From positions 1 to 64,000 of the forward strand of contig NW_021167083.1 in NCBI RefSeq assembly GCF_003711515.1: 64,000 bases of DNA, written 5' to 3'. The notes beneath the pieces are model-generated. The model made no database searches. It was not told the DNA's origin and saw nothing but the letters and a program-made list of their open reading frames with translations. Numbering within the stretch: the first letter of the stretch is position 1; each line of letters begins with the position of its first letter. Shown here in pieces: positions 53,880 through 64,000 of this stretch. The DNA is from Sodiomyces alkalinus F11. Lineage: Eukaryota > Ascomycota > Sordariomycetes > Glomerellales > Plectosphaerellaceae. The position numbers were made by a program, and so were the translations under genes.

Positions 53880-55240
53880 TACCTTAGAGTCTTCTGCTTA
53901 TAGGAATAAGACAATTAAATAGACCGATTACCCCTTATAGAATTCACTTATAATACGGTATAGTACTTCGGTATACGATAAATACCCGCGGATATACCAA
54001 TAGGGTATAATCTAAGAGGCCTTAATAAAGTATAGTAACCCTAGACGGGAGAGATTTGTTTAGCTAAGACCGAAACACGCGCGGAGTAATATATAGCTAG
54101 CCGCCGCTTCCTAATACGTTTTACTCTCCATGAAGAATATCTAATAATACAGGCCTTTTATAGCTTTATATATCACCTTGTATTTTAATAGGTTCCGGCT
54201 AAGCCTTTAGGGACCCTTCCCTATATCTATATATTAATTAGCGTATACTTTTATAAAAACTATTATATAATCTAACTAAATCTTCTTAGAAACGATCTAT
54301 TAGTTTAAGGTTATACGGTCGAACCTCGGAGTAGTATAGATATCATCGATTTGACTAGCTAAGCTATATTCGTTATCTGCCTAATAGATATACTATCTTC
54401 TTTCCTTATTTATATATCTTTACCTATCTATTATTTCTTTACTCGCCTCGTATAAAGCCCTATATACCCTAGGTTCCTCCCTTTATACGGGGTTCCTATC
54501 TATAGGCTATATAGTTTTATTAAACTCACCTAAGATTATATTAGGTCTAAGCCTTTCTCTTAATATCTTTAAGGCCTTAAAGAATTTCACCGCCTCTATG
54601 CTAGTATTAGGGGTATATACTCCTAAGATTCGAGTATCCTTTACCTTAAGTAATAGCTCTACGAATAGTTATCGGCTTTCAGTATCTCGCTAGAAGATTA
54701 CTGGTTCTGTTATCTACGGGTTCACGTTCCTCTAGGAGATACCTAGGTTTTAGTAGTAAGGTCCCTCGGATAATGCCTCTTCTACTTAGCTTAGGCCTTT
54801 TATTCTTAGCTATAAGGCTACTATTATAATACCCCTTAATTATTAAGGTTATAATTTGTAAACCAGCCGATATAGGGATAGTGTTTACGAAGTTTACTTA
54901 CCTTAGTATTAGTTAAGTATAACACGTATAAGACTAATAGGTCTATTCTTTTCTCCATCGCTTACCTAAGAAGCTTACGTATCTTTTCGGGGCTATTAAG
55001 CCCCTTGATATTAACTACGCTTATTATTACTAGATTTTCTGTTAGTTCTATTATATATTATATGTATATTCGTATAACGTACTATCTATATACCCGGCCT
55101 TTACCGGCCTCCTCCTATTCCTCTTCTTTAGAGTCTTTATAGTCCTTTACTACCTCTATAGGTTAGTCTTTATTACCTAACTCCTCTACTTCCTCCTTAT
55201 CTATATATCCTCCTTTTCCTTTACGCTTTTTTCCCTTTTC
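53880..55240 (-). pseudogene. LINE E endonuclease (AP-type), RIP-broken
   Basis: Minus-strand motifs: LRPNIILGEFNK/GDFN-type box (about 54560-54525), and SLASQIDDIYTTPRF (about 54365-54320), the S-R-I-D-x-I-Y signature of LINE endonucleases near the catalytic Asp/His end. Upstream lies a Lys/Glu-rich linker. The domain nicks the target for target-primed reverse transcription. Several TAG/TAA stops are of RIP type. Confidence 0.72.
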
Positions 55241-55247
55241 TTAGTAG

Positions 55248-55609
55248 TATAACCAGATAAAGACGTAGTGGCACGAGATCGTTAAGATAAAGATCAGACA
55301 AAGAGGTTAGTCTAGCTAAACCACGATGCATAACCAAAATATAACCAATAATACTATAACCTTTAGCAAAGAAGTAGATCGGTAGTCACTGTTCTGATCA
55401 GGGTAACGTAAGTTAAACTGGAAAGATACCTTAAACGTAGAATAAGTAGTTATAAAAGAGGATTATAATTGAATAATAGTCCCTCGATAGGGATATCCTA
55501 AGCCTGTCCTTAATATATATATAGGAGGTAGATCCCGCAGCCTTGAAAAGGGGGTTATATGACCGGCTATCAGAACCACTCCAAAGCCGTATCTGCGCGC
55601 GCGGTTATA
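55248..55609 (+). repeat. LTR-like repeat R, complete copy (362 bp)
   Basis: Begins TATAACC and ends GGTTATA, which is TGTAACC...GGTTACA after RIP, the inverted ends of an LTR. It is flanked by GTAG on both sides (55244-55247 and 55610-55613), a 4-bp duplication. It lies inside LINE E coding sequence, so it is an insertion. Other copies are at 32868-33116 (truncated) and 61791-62136 (minus). No internal retroelement region is linked to it, so a solo LTR or a short non-autonomous element is likely. The orientation label is arbitrary. Confidence 0.65.
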
Positions 55610-55613
55610 GTAG

Positions 55614-56590
55614 CTGGCTCTACGACTTTCTAGGATTCGTCGTTGTTGCCTTAGAAGATAAGGAGGTTCCGAGTCCTAATATATAGCTAGAAGGTGTCCT
55701 TCCTGATAGTGTCGGCGAGCTTCTCCGGAGAGTTAACCTTACCGAGGAATTTATTAATTCTTTTAGGGATATTTTCTTAGTAGTTATCTTTCGTAAATAT
55801 ATCTGTGCTTCCTCTTAGTTTATTTGTGGCGGCCTAGTCCTTATAGTCGGTTACGGTATAAGGGCCCCGGTATAGGCGGTAATTCTTTTCTTGCTCGTAA
55901 AACAGGATATTTATACCTTTTACCTACGTCGTCTTACTAGGCTAGTCTAGCGCCTCCTCTGTCCTATAACTATTAGCTTATCTTAGACCTAGTAACTATT
56001 ATCTAGTACTTACTCTATAATAGTAATAGTATTACTAGGAAGCCCTCCTATCCTTAGTAGTCGTATTATATAATCTTTTTCTAAGGCTTTCCCTACAGTA
56101 AGAATATACCGGAGGAAGATATTATACACCACTTCGTACGGGGTTATAGTATATAGTAAGCGTACGTACTAAACAGAGTTGCCTTTATGTTTATTCAAAC
56201 GTATGCCGTAGTTTATTATACTAACGGCTATGTATTTACTTTTATAGAGAATAGTAGCGCTCTCTAGCGTAGTTAATACGGTATCCCGGGCTTCTATTAT
56301 CTTATATATTACTATAAACCCGCTAGTATATTCTAATACTCGTTTAATTTCCTTTATAGTAGCTGAAAGTTTTCGTATAGTCTGCCGAATTACCTAGGTA
56401 TATACGGGGCTTTTTAGTCCCGTAGTACGAATAATAGATAGGAATATCGACCGATTATTATCAGTTAATAGTTAGCGTTCTTCTAGCGTGATATAGATAG
56501 GCTTAACTAGTCTAGCTAGCCTCTTTGCCTTACGGGTTTGAGAAGCTTTCTTTTTACCACTTAAAGCTATTATAACTACTATCTTAGTTA
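55614..56590 (-). pseudogene. LINE E ORF1 (Gag-like), RIP-broken
   Basis: A long minus-strand frame starting near 56590 with few stops: KKKASQTRKAKRLARLVKP near the N-terminus, ERQLLTDNNRSIFLSIIR, then a Leu/Ile-rich middle. No zinc knuckle is evident in this part. Assignment rests on its place upstream of the endonuclease and its nucleic-acid-binding composition. Confidence 0.5.
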
Positions 56591-57597
56591 GTGTTTATCT
56601 ACTATCCTTTAGAGTAAAGGGGAGAGGAGCCTAGTAGTACGGAGCACTGTTCGGTATTAATATTTCTACGGTACCCTTACTTAACTTTTAATAGTTTTGT
56701 AAGGTCTATATCTACTCGCACGTATACTTTGAGTAAATAAAAACGGCTACGCGGCTATATAGAGAGTGATATAAAGCGTATATTAAGTGTATAGAAGAGA
56801 AAGCTATCTAGACCCTCGGCTAAAGCCTCGAAGAGGTTTGGCTACCTAGATACGGTAACCTGATTGGTTGGCTGTGGGCGCACGGACTACCACCCTAATA
56901 GGCTATCCTTATCATTCGCTTCTTTTAGGGTTACTTATAGAGATATTATTTACTAGTAGTGAAAAGTTAAAAGTGAAAAGCCTTAGGATAGAGTGACTAT
57001 CGTCTAGCGGTCCGTAATTAGTAGGTTATGACTTTTACTAAACAGTGTCTCTAACTGTTTCTGTATTTTTAGTAATACTTATAATAGACGCTTTCAGGGC
57101 GCTGGCTTATAATCCTGTATTTATGCTTATAATAGCGGGGGTCTTAGTGATTTTTTAATACCCACCTTCCAATAGTAAAGCCACTTTTAAGGCAGGTGTC
57201 CTAGCCTATTCTTATTAATTTTTCAACCTTAAGGATAGGGCCTTTATATAGGGACTCTTAGTACCTCACCCCTTTTAGGGTTTAATAAGCCCTAGCACAG
57301 CGATAAGGTATTCCCTATTGCAAGTAACAGTATCTAATCGTCTTCAATCCCCTAATCTTTATTCCTAATAAATAAAAGTATTTTTCGTAAATGTTTTTAG
57401 TAGTAGTTAGTCTTAGTCGGTCTAAGGATTTTACCTCTAGTAATTAAATACTAATAGGCCCCACTATCTTGAATTATTAAGTAACTTCACGTGATAATTA
57501 AATCTGTTATATAGAAGTAATAGAAGAGAGGAAAAGTAAATAAGTGGTTAGTAGTTAAATAATAGAAGAATGGTTACTACTATTATATATTATTATT
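56591..57597. other. RIP-degraded spacer
   Basis: No recognisable gene. It may include the 5' UTR of LINE E. An (ATT)n run at 57585-57612 overlaps the 3' tail of LINE X2. Confidence 0.5.
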
Positions 57598-60500
57598 ATT
57601 ATTATTATTATTCTTACTCCGCTATCCTAACTAATCTATCTATAGGAGCCTTTCTAGGCTATATAGTCCTTCTCGGGTGGCTATAGAGGGGAAAACCCGG
57701 GTAAAGCCCGGGGAAAACCTCTATACACTTCCATAGGTGGAGAGGTGCCGCTACGGGGCCGATATAGCCCCGGTTCGTCCCTATTACGTATCTGGATCTC
57801 ACCTTTAGGCCGGTGGCTAACGGGAAGTATAGCAGGCTAGTGGTTAAGTGGGTTAGCCTAGGCTAATCTCTATCGGTAGAACGGGGGCTAAGGGGGCGTT
57901 ACCGCGCTTCCGCTATACGGCAGCTACGGCTCTCCCTCCTCGGGCTCCCTATATCCCTCGGGGATTATACCTTTATTCCTTCCGTTCGGTTAATAAAGAG
58001 AGTAAGGGAGGTAGGCGCCTCCTGCCTCCCCTAGGTAGATTCCTGCTATATCCGGCGGCAGGTAAGGGGAATAAGACCCCACCCTGTTATAAGAATTAGA
58101 TAGTTAATATCCCCCGAGGCCTTCGTGCCTTAAACCTCCCTCTTCCTCCTATAACGCTAACGAGTTCGTTATAGGTTTTCCCCGGTCTATTCCCGCTTAC
58201 GGTCTTATAGGTGTGTCGTTACGGCCTATACTAACTAAAGAACCCCTTTAGTTTTTCTCGTTATATTCCTATCCTATTTTAACTATAGGTATCTTATAGA
58301 TAACATCGCGGTGGCTTAGTAGCGTGGGGTTAACTAGGTAGTGTAGTATCGATTTATATATATAAACAGGCGATCTAAAGTGGTAGCATAATATAAGTTC
58401 TCTTCGTGGCGTAGCGGTGCCTCGATAGCAGCGTGCTAATAGTCGTAGATATCGTCTCCTAATAACACTAATACTAATAGTAATAACCGCCGCTATAAGC
58501 GCGAAATAGTTCGTATTATACTGTATATAGCCCGGTAATATCGGAGCGGTATCGTAGCGCTAATATAGGGTAGTTATATTCGTTATAGTAAGCGTTTAGG
58601 TATTTACCCCAACGATATAGAAGCCTACGCTAATACCACGGGTATAGGCGCGGCCTATTACTAGTATACTAATAGTCGCCGTTTCTATAAGAATATTAAT
58701 CGCCTCGGTGCCGTAGTAGTATCGTGTATATATTGGGGTGGATATAGCTAATAGTTTAGCAGGCCCCCTCCGCTACTAAGAAGTAGCAGTAACGCCTTAT
58801 AGATATCTATTAGGCGTATATAGTAGTAAAGGCCGCTAATAGCGCGGGTATCGCTACTATAGGTATCCCCCTTCGGTACCGTGGCGGTTCCACGCTAATA
58901 CGTTATAGGCTAAGGAGTGCCTAAGGACGGTATCCCGGTCTTTTAGCTAGGCCCTAAACCGGGCGTTACCTTCCGGTCACGGTCACGGCGGCACCGCGTT
59001 AGTAGAGGTATAGGAGTTATCTTATTAGATAAGATATTTAGAGTGTAAGATAAACCTTATCCTAGAATACCTTATAAGTGGCTCCCCCCCCGGTCCCGCT
59101 ACGGCTCCCTAACGGTATTAGCTAACTAGCCTAGTAGGGTCTCGAGTATATTAAAAGCGGTATTAGTGCCTCCGAGGGAGGTAATAACGATAAAAGCTAA
59201 TTGGTATCGTAATAGTACTATATCGATACCGCTAAGGTCCCGGCTTATAGGGCCCTTATCCTAATAATTAATTAGTCGTCGTGCTACCTTATCCCCGATA
59301 CGGTCCCCCTTTAGTATCGCGGGTATCATCGTAGGCCTCTATAACTTTAAGGGTAAGGCGGAAGTCCTTTAGTCTTTTCCGTTATAGGAACCACTTTATA
59401 ACTACCCCGGCTTCTATATCGTGGTTTAGTGTGTTATATAAATCTCCTTTAGTCGTAAGTAGTCTCCCCACAGCACCGAAAAGCTCCTTACGCTCTTCCT
59501 CGGTCACGTCCTAGCATTAAAGCACTACTTACTCCGCTATTTCTGCCCCCCTATTACCGTAGGGGCACCGCGTTATTAGAAGTCCCGGTACCCTTACTTT
59601 TACTAAGAAGGCTTATAGGCCTAGCTTTTCTAATCTAATTTAGGTAAGTACGGCGCTTTATAGCTTTAGGAGTCCTCTATATTTCCGGAGAGAGCGTTAT
59701 ATCGGGGGGCGGCTTAGTGCCGCTACGGCATAGGTATATAGTCTCCGTGACTCTACCTAAATTCGACCCTAGTCCCTTATAAGGGCTTTCCTCGGGGCCG
59801 CGTTCCCGGCCTAGGTTATTAGGGCGTTAAGTTAGGCTATCTACGCGAGGGCCGTATAGGTCCTATAATACTAACTCGGTGCCGCTAAGGCTCTCGCTAC
59901 GGCGTATACTCCGGCTAATATCTTATCTTCGGCTCCCTCCTCTTATATCCGGCGGACCTTCTAGGCACTAAGGCTTAAGAGGTATAGATTAAGGGGGGGG
60001 ATAAAGGTCCCTTTTTCGAGGACCCTAACCGGCTTGGCTTTATAGGCTCTGGCCACTAATCGGAGGTATTAGTTCTATACCATTATAAATACCGCTACAG
60101 GGCCTTACCGGGGGCCGGCCCTTATCTTATAGACGGTTAAGGCGTAGTAGGTAATTACTAATCGTATTACTATAAGGTATAGTCTTCTTACGTCCGCGAA
60201 GCTATACCCCTACGCTGCCGCGCTAAGCCTTAAGAGGGCGTATATTTAGGTGGTTAGGCGGCTCTTTACCTCTTTAGTATTTTATCGAAAATTAAGCTTC
60301 CTATTAAGCTAAATACCCAGGAACTTTATCGCCTCCGTTACCGGCACCGAAATAGCACTAAAGGGGAGCGGGGTAGGTAAGGGTTGGCGTGATTTCGTAA
60401 AGGGGATATAGATATACTTAGCTGGTTCGAACTATAGTCTACTCGCTATCTCCTATTTTAGGTATATCCGCTACGCGGCGGTAAGGCGTTACCGCGTTTA

Positions 60501-61295
60501 TACCTTTATCTTGCTAAAGGCGATAATATTCGTATCGTCGGTAAAACCTACTACTATTATTTAAGGGACTCTTTCTAGCTCCTTATATAGAGTAGAGATA
60601 TACAGGATAAAGAGGATAGGGGAGATTAGGGAGCCTTATAGTATACCCCCGCGGAGGTGCCGCGGGGGGCCCGTTTCGCTATTAAGTAATAGCTAGGCTA
60701 TACGGTCCTAAAGAAAGCTACTAATTAGGGTAATAAGCTATTAGGAGTAGCCTTTCCTTTTAAGCGCCTTAATAAGGCGAGAGTAGGGGATAGTATCGAA
60801 AGCGCCTTTAATATCTAGTTAGAATATCGAAGCGGTACCGCTATAGGCCTAGCTCGCCCTTACGGCCTCTGTGACTCTATATACTACCGTCTTTATACTT
60901 CGCCCTGCCCGGTTACCTATCTATCCCTTTAGGAGGAGCCGATACTCCTCCGCTACGGTTATAATCCGGTCGGCTAATATCCCCTTAAGGACCTTACCTA
61001 TTATACTAAGGAGTAATATCGGTCGCTAGCCCTTCGCTATCCCGTAGTCGGCCGGCGGCCGGCCTTCCTTCTTAAGGACTATTACGGTGGCGTGGCGGCA
61101 CCTCTTCGGGTAATAGCTCGCTTTAAGGCACACTATAAAGATAGCACTAAGTCTTTAGTATAGGGGGGGTCTATATACTTTTAGGAGCCCTATTAGGAGT
61201 CCGTCGGGGCCTAGTACCGCCTAGGGTTTTATCTTCTTAAGGCGCCCCTATATATCCGCTACGGTAATATCTTAGCGGATATCCTACCCCGGGGG
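57598..61295 (-). mobile_element. LINE X copy 2 (X2), long copy running into a gap
   Basis: A non-LTR retrotransposon on the minus strand. The 3' end has an (AAT)n tail at 57585-57612, and the reverse transcriptase is at about 61200-60300. The 5' part, including any endonuclease, falls in the gap at 61296-61790. Its 3' 2.4 kb defines the split copy X1 (17375-32866) and shows those insertions clearly. RIP-degraded throughout. Confidence 0.88.
60300..61200 (-). pseudogene. LINE X2 reverse transcriptase, RIP-broken
   Basis: Minus-strand blocks in order: ATVIVLKKEGRPPADYG (about 61095-61045), RPILLLSIIGKVLKGILADR (about 61025-60966), LDIKGAFDTIPYSRL (about 60820-60775), GGIL.GSLISPILFILYIS (about 60652-60595; the G-V-P-Q-G-S-P turn with RIP changes), and GFTDDTNIIAFS (about 60555-60518), the catalytic F-T-D-D box intact. 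These are the standard non-LTR RT motifs. After the RT comes a long Arg/Pro-rich region without a clear RNase H. Confidence 0.88.
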
Positions 61296-61790
61296 NNNNN
61301 NNNNNNNNNNNNNNNNNNNNNNNNNNNNNNNNNNNNNNNNNNNNNNNNNNNNNNNNNNNNNNNNNNNNNNNNNNNNNNNNNNNNNNNNNNNNNNNNNNNN
61401 NNNNNNNNNNNNNNNNNNNNNNNNNNNNNNNNNNNNNNNNNNNNNNNNNNNNNNNNNNNNNNNNNNNNNNNNNNNNNNNNNNNNNNNNNNNNNNNNNNNN
61501 NNNNNNNNNNNNNNNNNNNNNNNNNNNNNNNNNNNNNNNNNNNNNNNNNNNNNNNNNNNNNNNNNNNNNNNNNNNNNNNNNNNNNNNNNNNNNNNNNNNN
61601 NNNNNNNNNNNNNNNNNNNNNNNNNNNNNNNNNNNNNNNNNNNNNNNNNNNNNNNNNNNNNNNNNNNNNNNNNNNNNNNNNNNNNNNNNNNNNNNNNNNN
61701 NNNNNNNNNNNNNNNNNNNNNNNNNNNNNNNNNNNNNNNNNNNNNNNNNNNNNNNNNNNNNNNNNNNNNNNNNNNNNNNNNNNNNNNNNN
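61296..61790. other. Assembly gap (495 N)
   Basis: Unsequenced; it separates LINE X2 from repeat R. Confidence 0.99.
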
Positions 61791-62136
61791 AGATACGGCG
61801 TTAGAGTGGTTCGGCAGACGGTTATATAACCCCCCTTTTAAGGCCGCTGGATCCGCTGCCTATATATATATTAAGGACAGGCTCGGGATATCCCTATCGA
61901 GGGATTAGGAGATAATTATTATCCTCTTTTATAATTACTTATTCTATGTTTAAGGTATCTTTCTAGCTTAACTTACGTTGCCCTGATCAGAATAGTGATT
62001 ACCGACCTACTTCTTCGCTAAAGGTTATAGCGGTGTTAGTTATGTTTTGATTATGTATCGTGGTTTCGCTGGACTGACCTCTTTGTCTGATCTTTGTCTT
62101 GACGATCTGGTGCCACTACGTCTTTATCCAGTTATA
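61791..62136 (-). repeat. LTR-like repeat R, third copy
   Basis: Reverse complement of 55248-55593, running from the gap to the AGTTATA end at 62130-62136 (the TATAACC terminus with one change). It keeps several CpA/TpG that are lost in the other copies. Confidence 0.8.
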
Positions 62137-63176
62137 ATGTTACGAAAAGTAGGTCCGTTACGAATTCTGTATAGACGAGATCGGGCCACTATCCTATATC
62201 TCTTCTAGCTATACCGTAGCGCCGGTATTACGGTGCCGCTACGATAGTATCCCGGGAGGGAGACGGTGGTTATAATCGCTATCTTAATGGTTTTATCGAT
62301 TTTACTCTAGTTACGCGCCCGTGGTCGATAGGCGTGTGTTTAAGTCGATCTGAGTTGCTTGACTATTATATATAAATATAAGAAAGGGGGGAGGAATATT
62401 TTACGTTAAGGTGGGAAATCGAGCTATATATATAGTCTGAATAACCCTACTCTTTCTAGATAGCGTAGAATATAAGGCAAAAAGCTGCTATAACCGCTTA
62501 AAAGCGTTTTTAGTATAAGGCTACTATGAGTTTCTAAGGTAAAACTATATCGGCTCGGCACCGCTAAGACCGATTATATATCTATATATACAAAGATAGT
62601 AGAAGCTTCTAGTAGCTTCGGTATAATAAAAGGATAGTATTTTACTAGAAAAGATAACTATATATAAGTACTATAGCTAAATTCTACTTAGGATAAGCCT
62701 AGTAATAGATTTCTATAATTAACACGATGTCCTATATAACCCTACTGGGTTAATCTTATGATTTTATATAGTAGTAACTGATAAGTTATTATCTTTTTAG
62801 GTATTTTTAGAAACTAGATAGCTCCTCCCCCTTTTTTGACTATATCCTACACTATCGCCTTTTTATATTATTATACCGGCAGAACGATCCTTGTTTTCCT
62901 TTGTAACCTAGTCTCTATTCTTCTATAGCTCGCCCTTCCGGCTTATAGCGTCCTTTCTATAGCTTATCGTTTTACGGCTTAAGGCTATCGTTAATTCGAC
63001 TCTTGTTCTCGCTAAAGAACACTAAATCTAGTTAAAATAGGCAATAACCTAGACTTCTATAAGGTCCCCCTTCTTTGCGGTCGCGAGAACTATAGCCCTT
63101 GGTTCCACGCTGCCTAATATAAGGCTAAGGCCGCCCGATATTAGGCCCTTGTTTAGGGGAATAACCGCATTACGGC
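62137..63176. other. RIP-degraded sequence, unidentified
   Basis: AT-rich with scattered GC blocks; no motif, terminal repeat or rRNA match noticed. The right part may be the 5' leader of the copia-type element whose gag follows. Confidence 0.5.
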
Positions 63177-64000
63177 TAAGACCCCGGAGCTTAAGGAGTG
63201 CTATATCCGCGGCACTTCCGATAAGGGTATTAGCGAGGGCACCGTGTAATAGCTAGATACGCTCGTTTCTATAGCCGGCCGCCCGGAAAAGCCGATTCCG
63301 GCACCCTCTATATCTTCTAATATATAGTATTTCTTTATAAACTAGTAGATAAAGATCGATACCTATAAGGACTATAATGCTAATTATGATAGAGCCAGGA
63401 CCTTCCTCCTTTTTACTCTTAATAAGGCTATCTGGATAGAAGTTAAGAATATTAAGCGTCCCTAGCATATTATTAAAGCCTTTAATAAGTATAAGCTTAA
63501 CGATATTCAAATTCGCACAAAAAATGAATATAGAAGCCTCGACTTTAAAGCTATAGGATTACGGAGATATCGCTGACTTTATCACTAAGTATAAAGACCT
63601 CCGTGGAATCCTGTAGTTCGTTAGAGTTGAATATAATAACGAACCCCTGGCTGCTAACGTCCTTAATAGCCTGTTCATTTTATGCTAGTAGTTTAAGAAG
63701 TGGTGGGTTTTCTATACAAAGCAGAACTCCGGAACGACTATTAATCTTATTCTTCTATTTAATACGCTGTTATACGAAGAGGAAGGTATTGAATAACGCC
63801 GTAATAATAATAATAATAATAATAATAATCGCGACAGGAACGGTCCTCGCAGAAATACTAACAATAATGACGTAAATAACAGGCGAGGCACTAATAATAG
63901 AAAAGGGGCCCTGCTAGGTAGCCCGTACTATATAACTCTATAGCGCGTAATTATATATAAATATAACTACCATAGACCGACCCGCCCCGCCTAGCTAGTT
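63177..64000 (+). pseudogene. Copia-type gag fragment (partial, runs off the right edge)
   Basis: A plus-strand frame with few stops. 63335-63500 reads NYDRARTFLLFTLNKAIWIEVKNI, the pattern of a copia/UBN2 gag helix (A-R-x-x-L-L-x-L-x-x-x-x-W-x-x-V/I). After a single-base frame change in an A-run near 63520 it continues DYGDIADFITKYKDLRGIL (63561-63617), as in the conserved second half of these gags. It then runs through NTLLYEEEG into a poly-Asn linker from an (AAT)n run (63801-63829) and a basic Asn/Arg/Gly tail. It is less RIP-damaged than the copia element at 33816. The pol part would lie beyond the window. Confidence 0.7.
63801..63829 (+). repeat. (AAT)n microsatellite
   Basis: Nine-plus AAT units inside the gag linker, encoding Asn in the gag frame. 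Confidence 0.95.

Larger units (their letters stand above)
53880..56590 (-). mobile_element. LINE E: ORF1 and endonuclease region, split by repeat R
   Basis: Read on the minus strand: a Gag-like ORF1 region (56590-55614), then the inserted repeat R, then an acidic/basic linker (55230-55100), then an apurinic-type endonuclease (about 54990-54250). The reverse transcriptase expected next is absent, because gypsy integrase sequence follows. The element is thus truncated 3'. It belongs to neither LINE family 1 nor X. Confidence 0.7.

Noticed and set aside
1..64000. CRISPR array, telomere repeats or tRNA genes
   Set aside because: No regularly spaced repeats of CRISPR type, no TTAGGG runs and no convincing tRNA cloverleaf were seen; tandem repeats present are coding or microsatellite type.

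Overview
The window is from a filamentous ascomycete (Pezizomycotina). The evidence is a euchromatin-like island with fungal introns set inside long tracts saturated with C-to-T/G-to-A changes at CpA/TpG. In those tracts TpA is in great excess, CpA and TpG are nearly absent, CpG is retained, and reading frames are broken almost only by TAA/TAG where CAA, CAG or TGG is expected. This is the signature of repeat-induced point mutation (RIP). About 55 kb of the 64 kb is RIP-degraded repeat DNA; only about 43.85-52.4 kb looks like ordinary genic DNA.

Layout: 1-312 is the 3' end of a 28S rRNA gene (minus strand), almost unmutated. 313-1596 is the 3' end of a LINE (family 1, copy A). 1597-4161 is the inverted tail of a Ty3/gypsy element. 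4162-17374 is a complete-ended gypsy chromovirus (205-bp LTRs) interrupted by LINE family-1 copy B (7701-13813). A LINE of a second family (X1) starts at 17375. It is interrupted by a 7.4-kb Helitron (about 17821-25225) and by LINE family-1 copy C (26938-32584, with target duplications), and it ends at a TAA-repeat tail near 32866. 32868-33116 is an LTR-like remnant. 33117-43486 is a RIP-mutated 28S rDNA pseudogene split by three unrelated insertions: a Ty1/copia element (33816-39933, perfect CCTTT duplications), a degenerate group I intron (about 40314-41598), and a 1.27-kb retroposon-like insert (42069-43336) with a 13-bp duplication.

The genic island holds two genes. One is a full-length, double ABCG-type ABC transporter (minus). 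The other is a lineage-specific, basic, probably nuclear protein of unknown function (plus), with a 5'-UTR intron and a start-overlapping micro-uORF.

From 52.4 kb RIP-degraded repeats resume: a gypsy integrase fragment, an ORF1/endonuclease LINE (E) split by an LTR-like insert, a long copy of LINE X (X2, minus) running into an assembly gap, another copy of the LTR-like repeat, and a copia-type gag fragment at the right edge.

The transposons do not cooperate. The window is a stratified graveyard that can be put in order by nesting and target duplications. It lies beside, or contains pieces of, ribosomal DNA. The least expected items are the RIP-mutated 28S with its dead group I intron, a conserved antisense ORF between the chromodomain and 3' LTR of the gypsy family (seen in two copies), an antisense Pro/Thr-rich putative gene carried by the Helitron, and a 108-bp in-frame duplication in the Helitron helicase that post-dates RIP. 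All family calls come from motifs read by eye; no database search was run.
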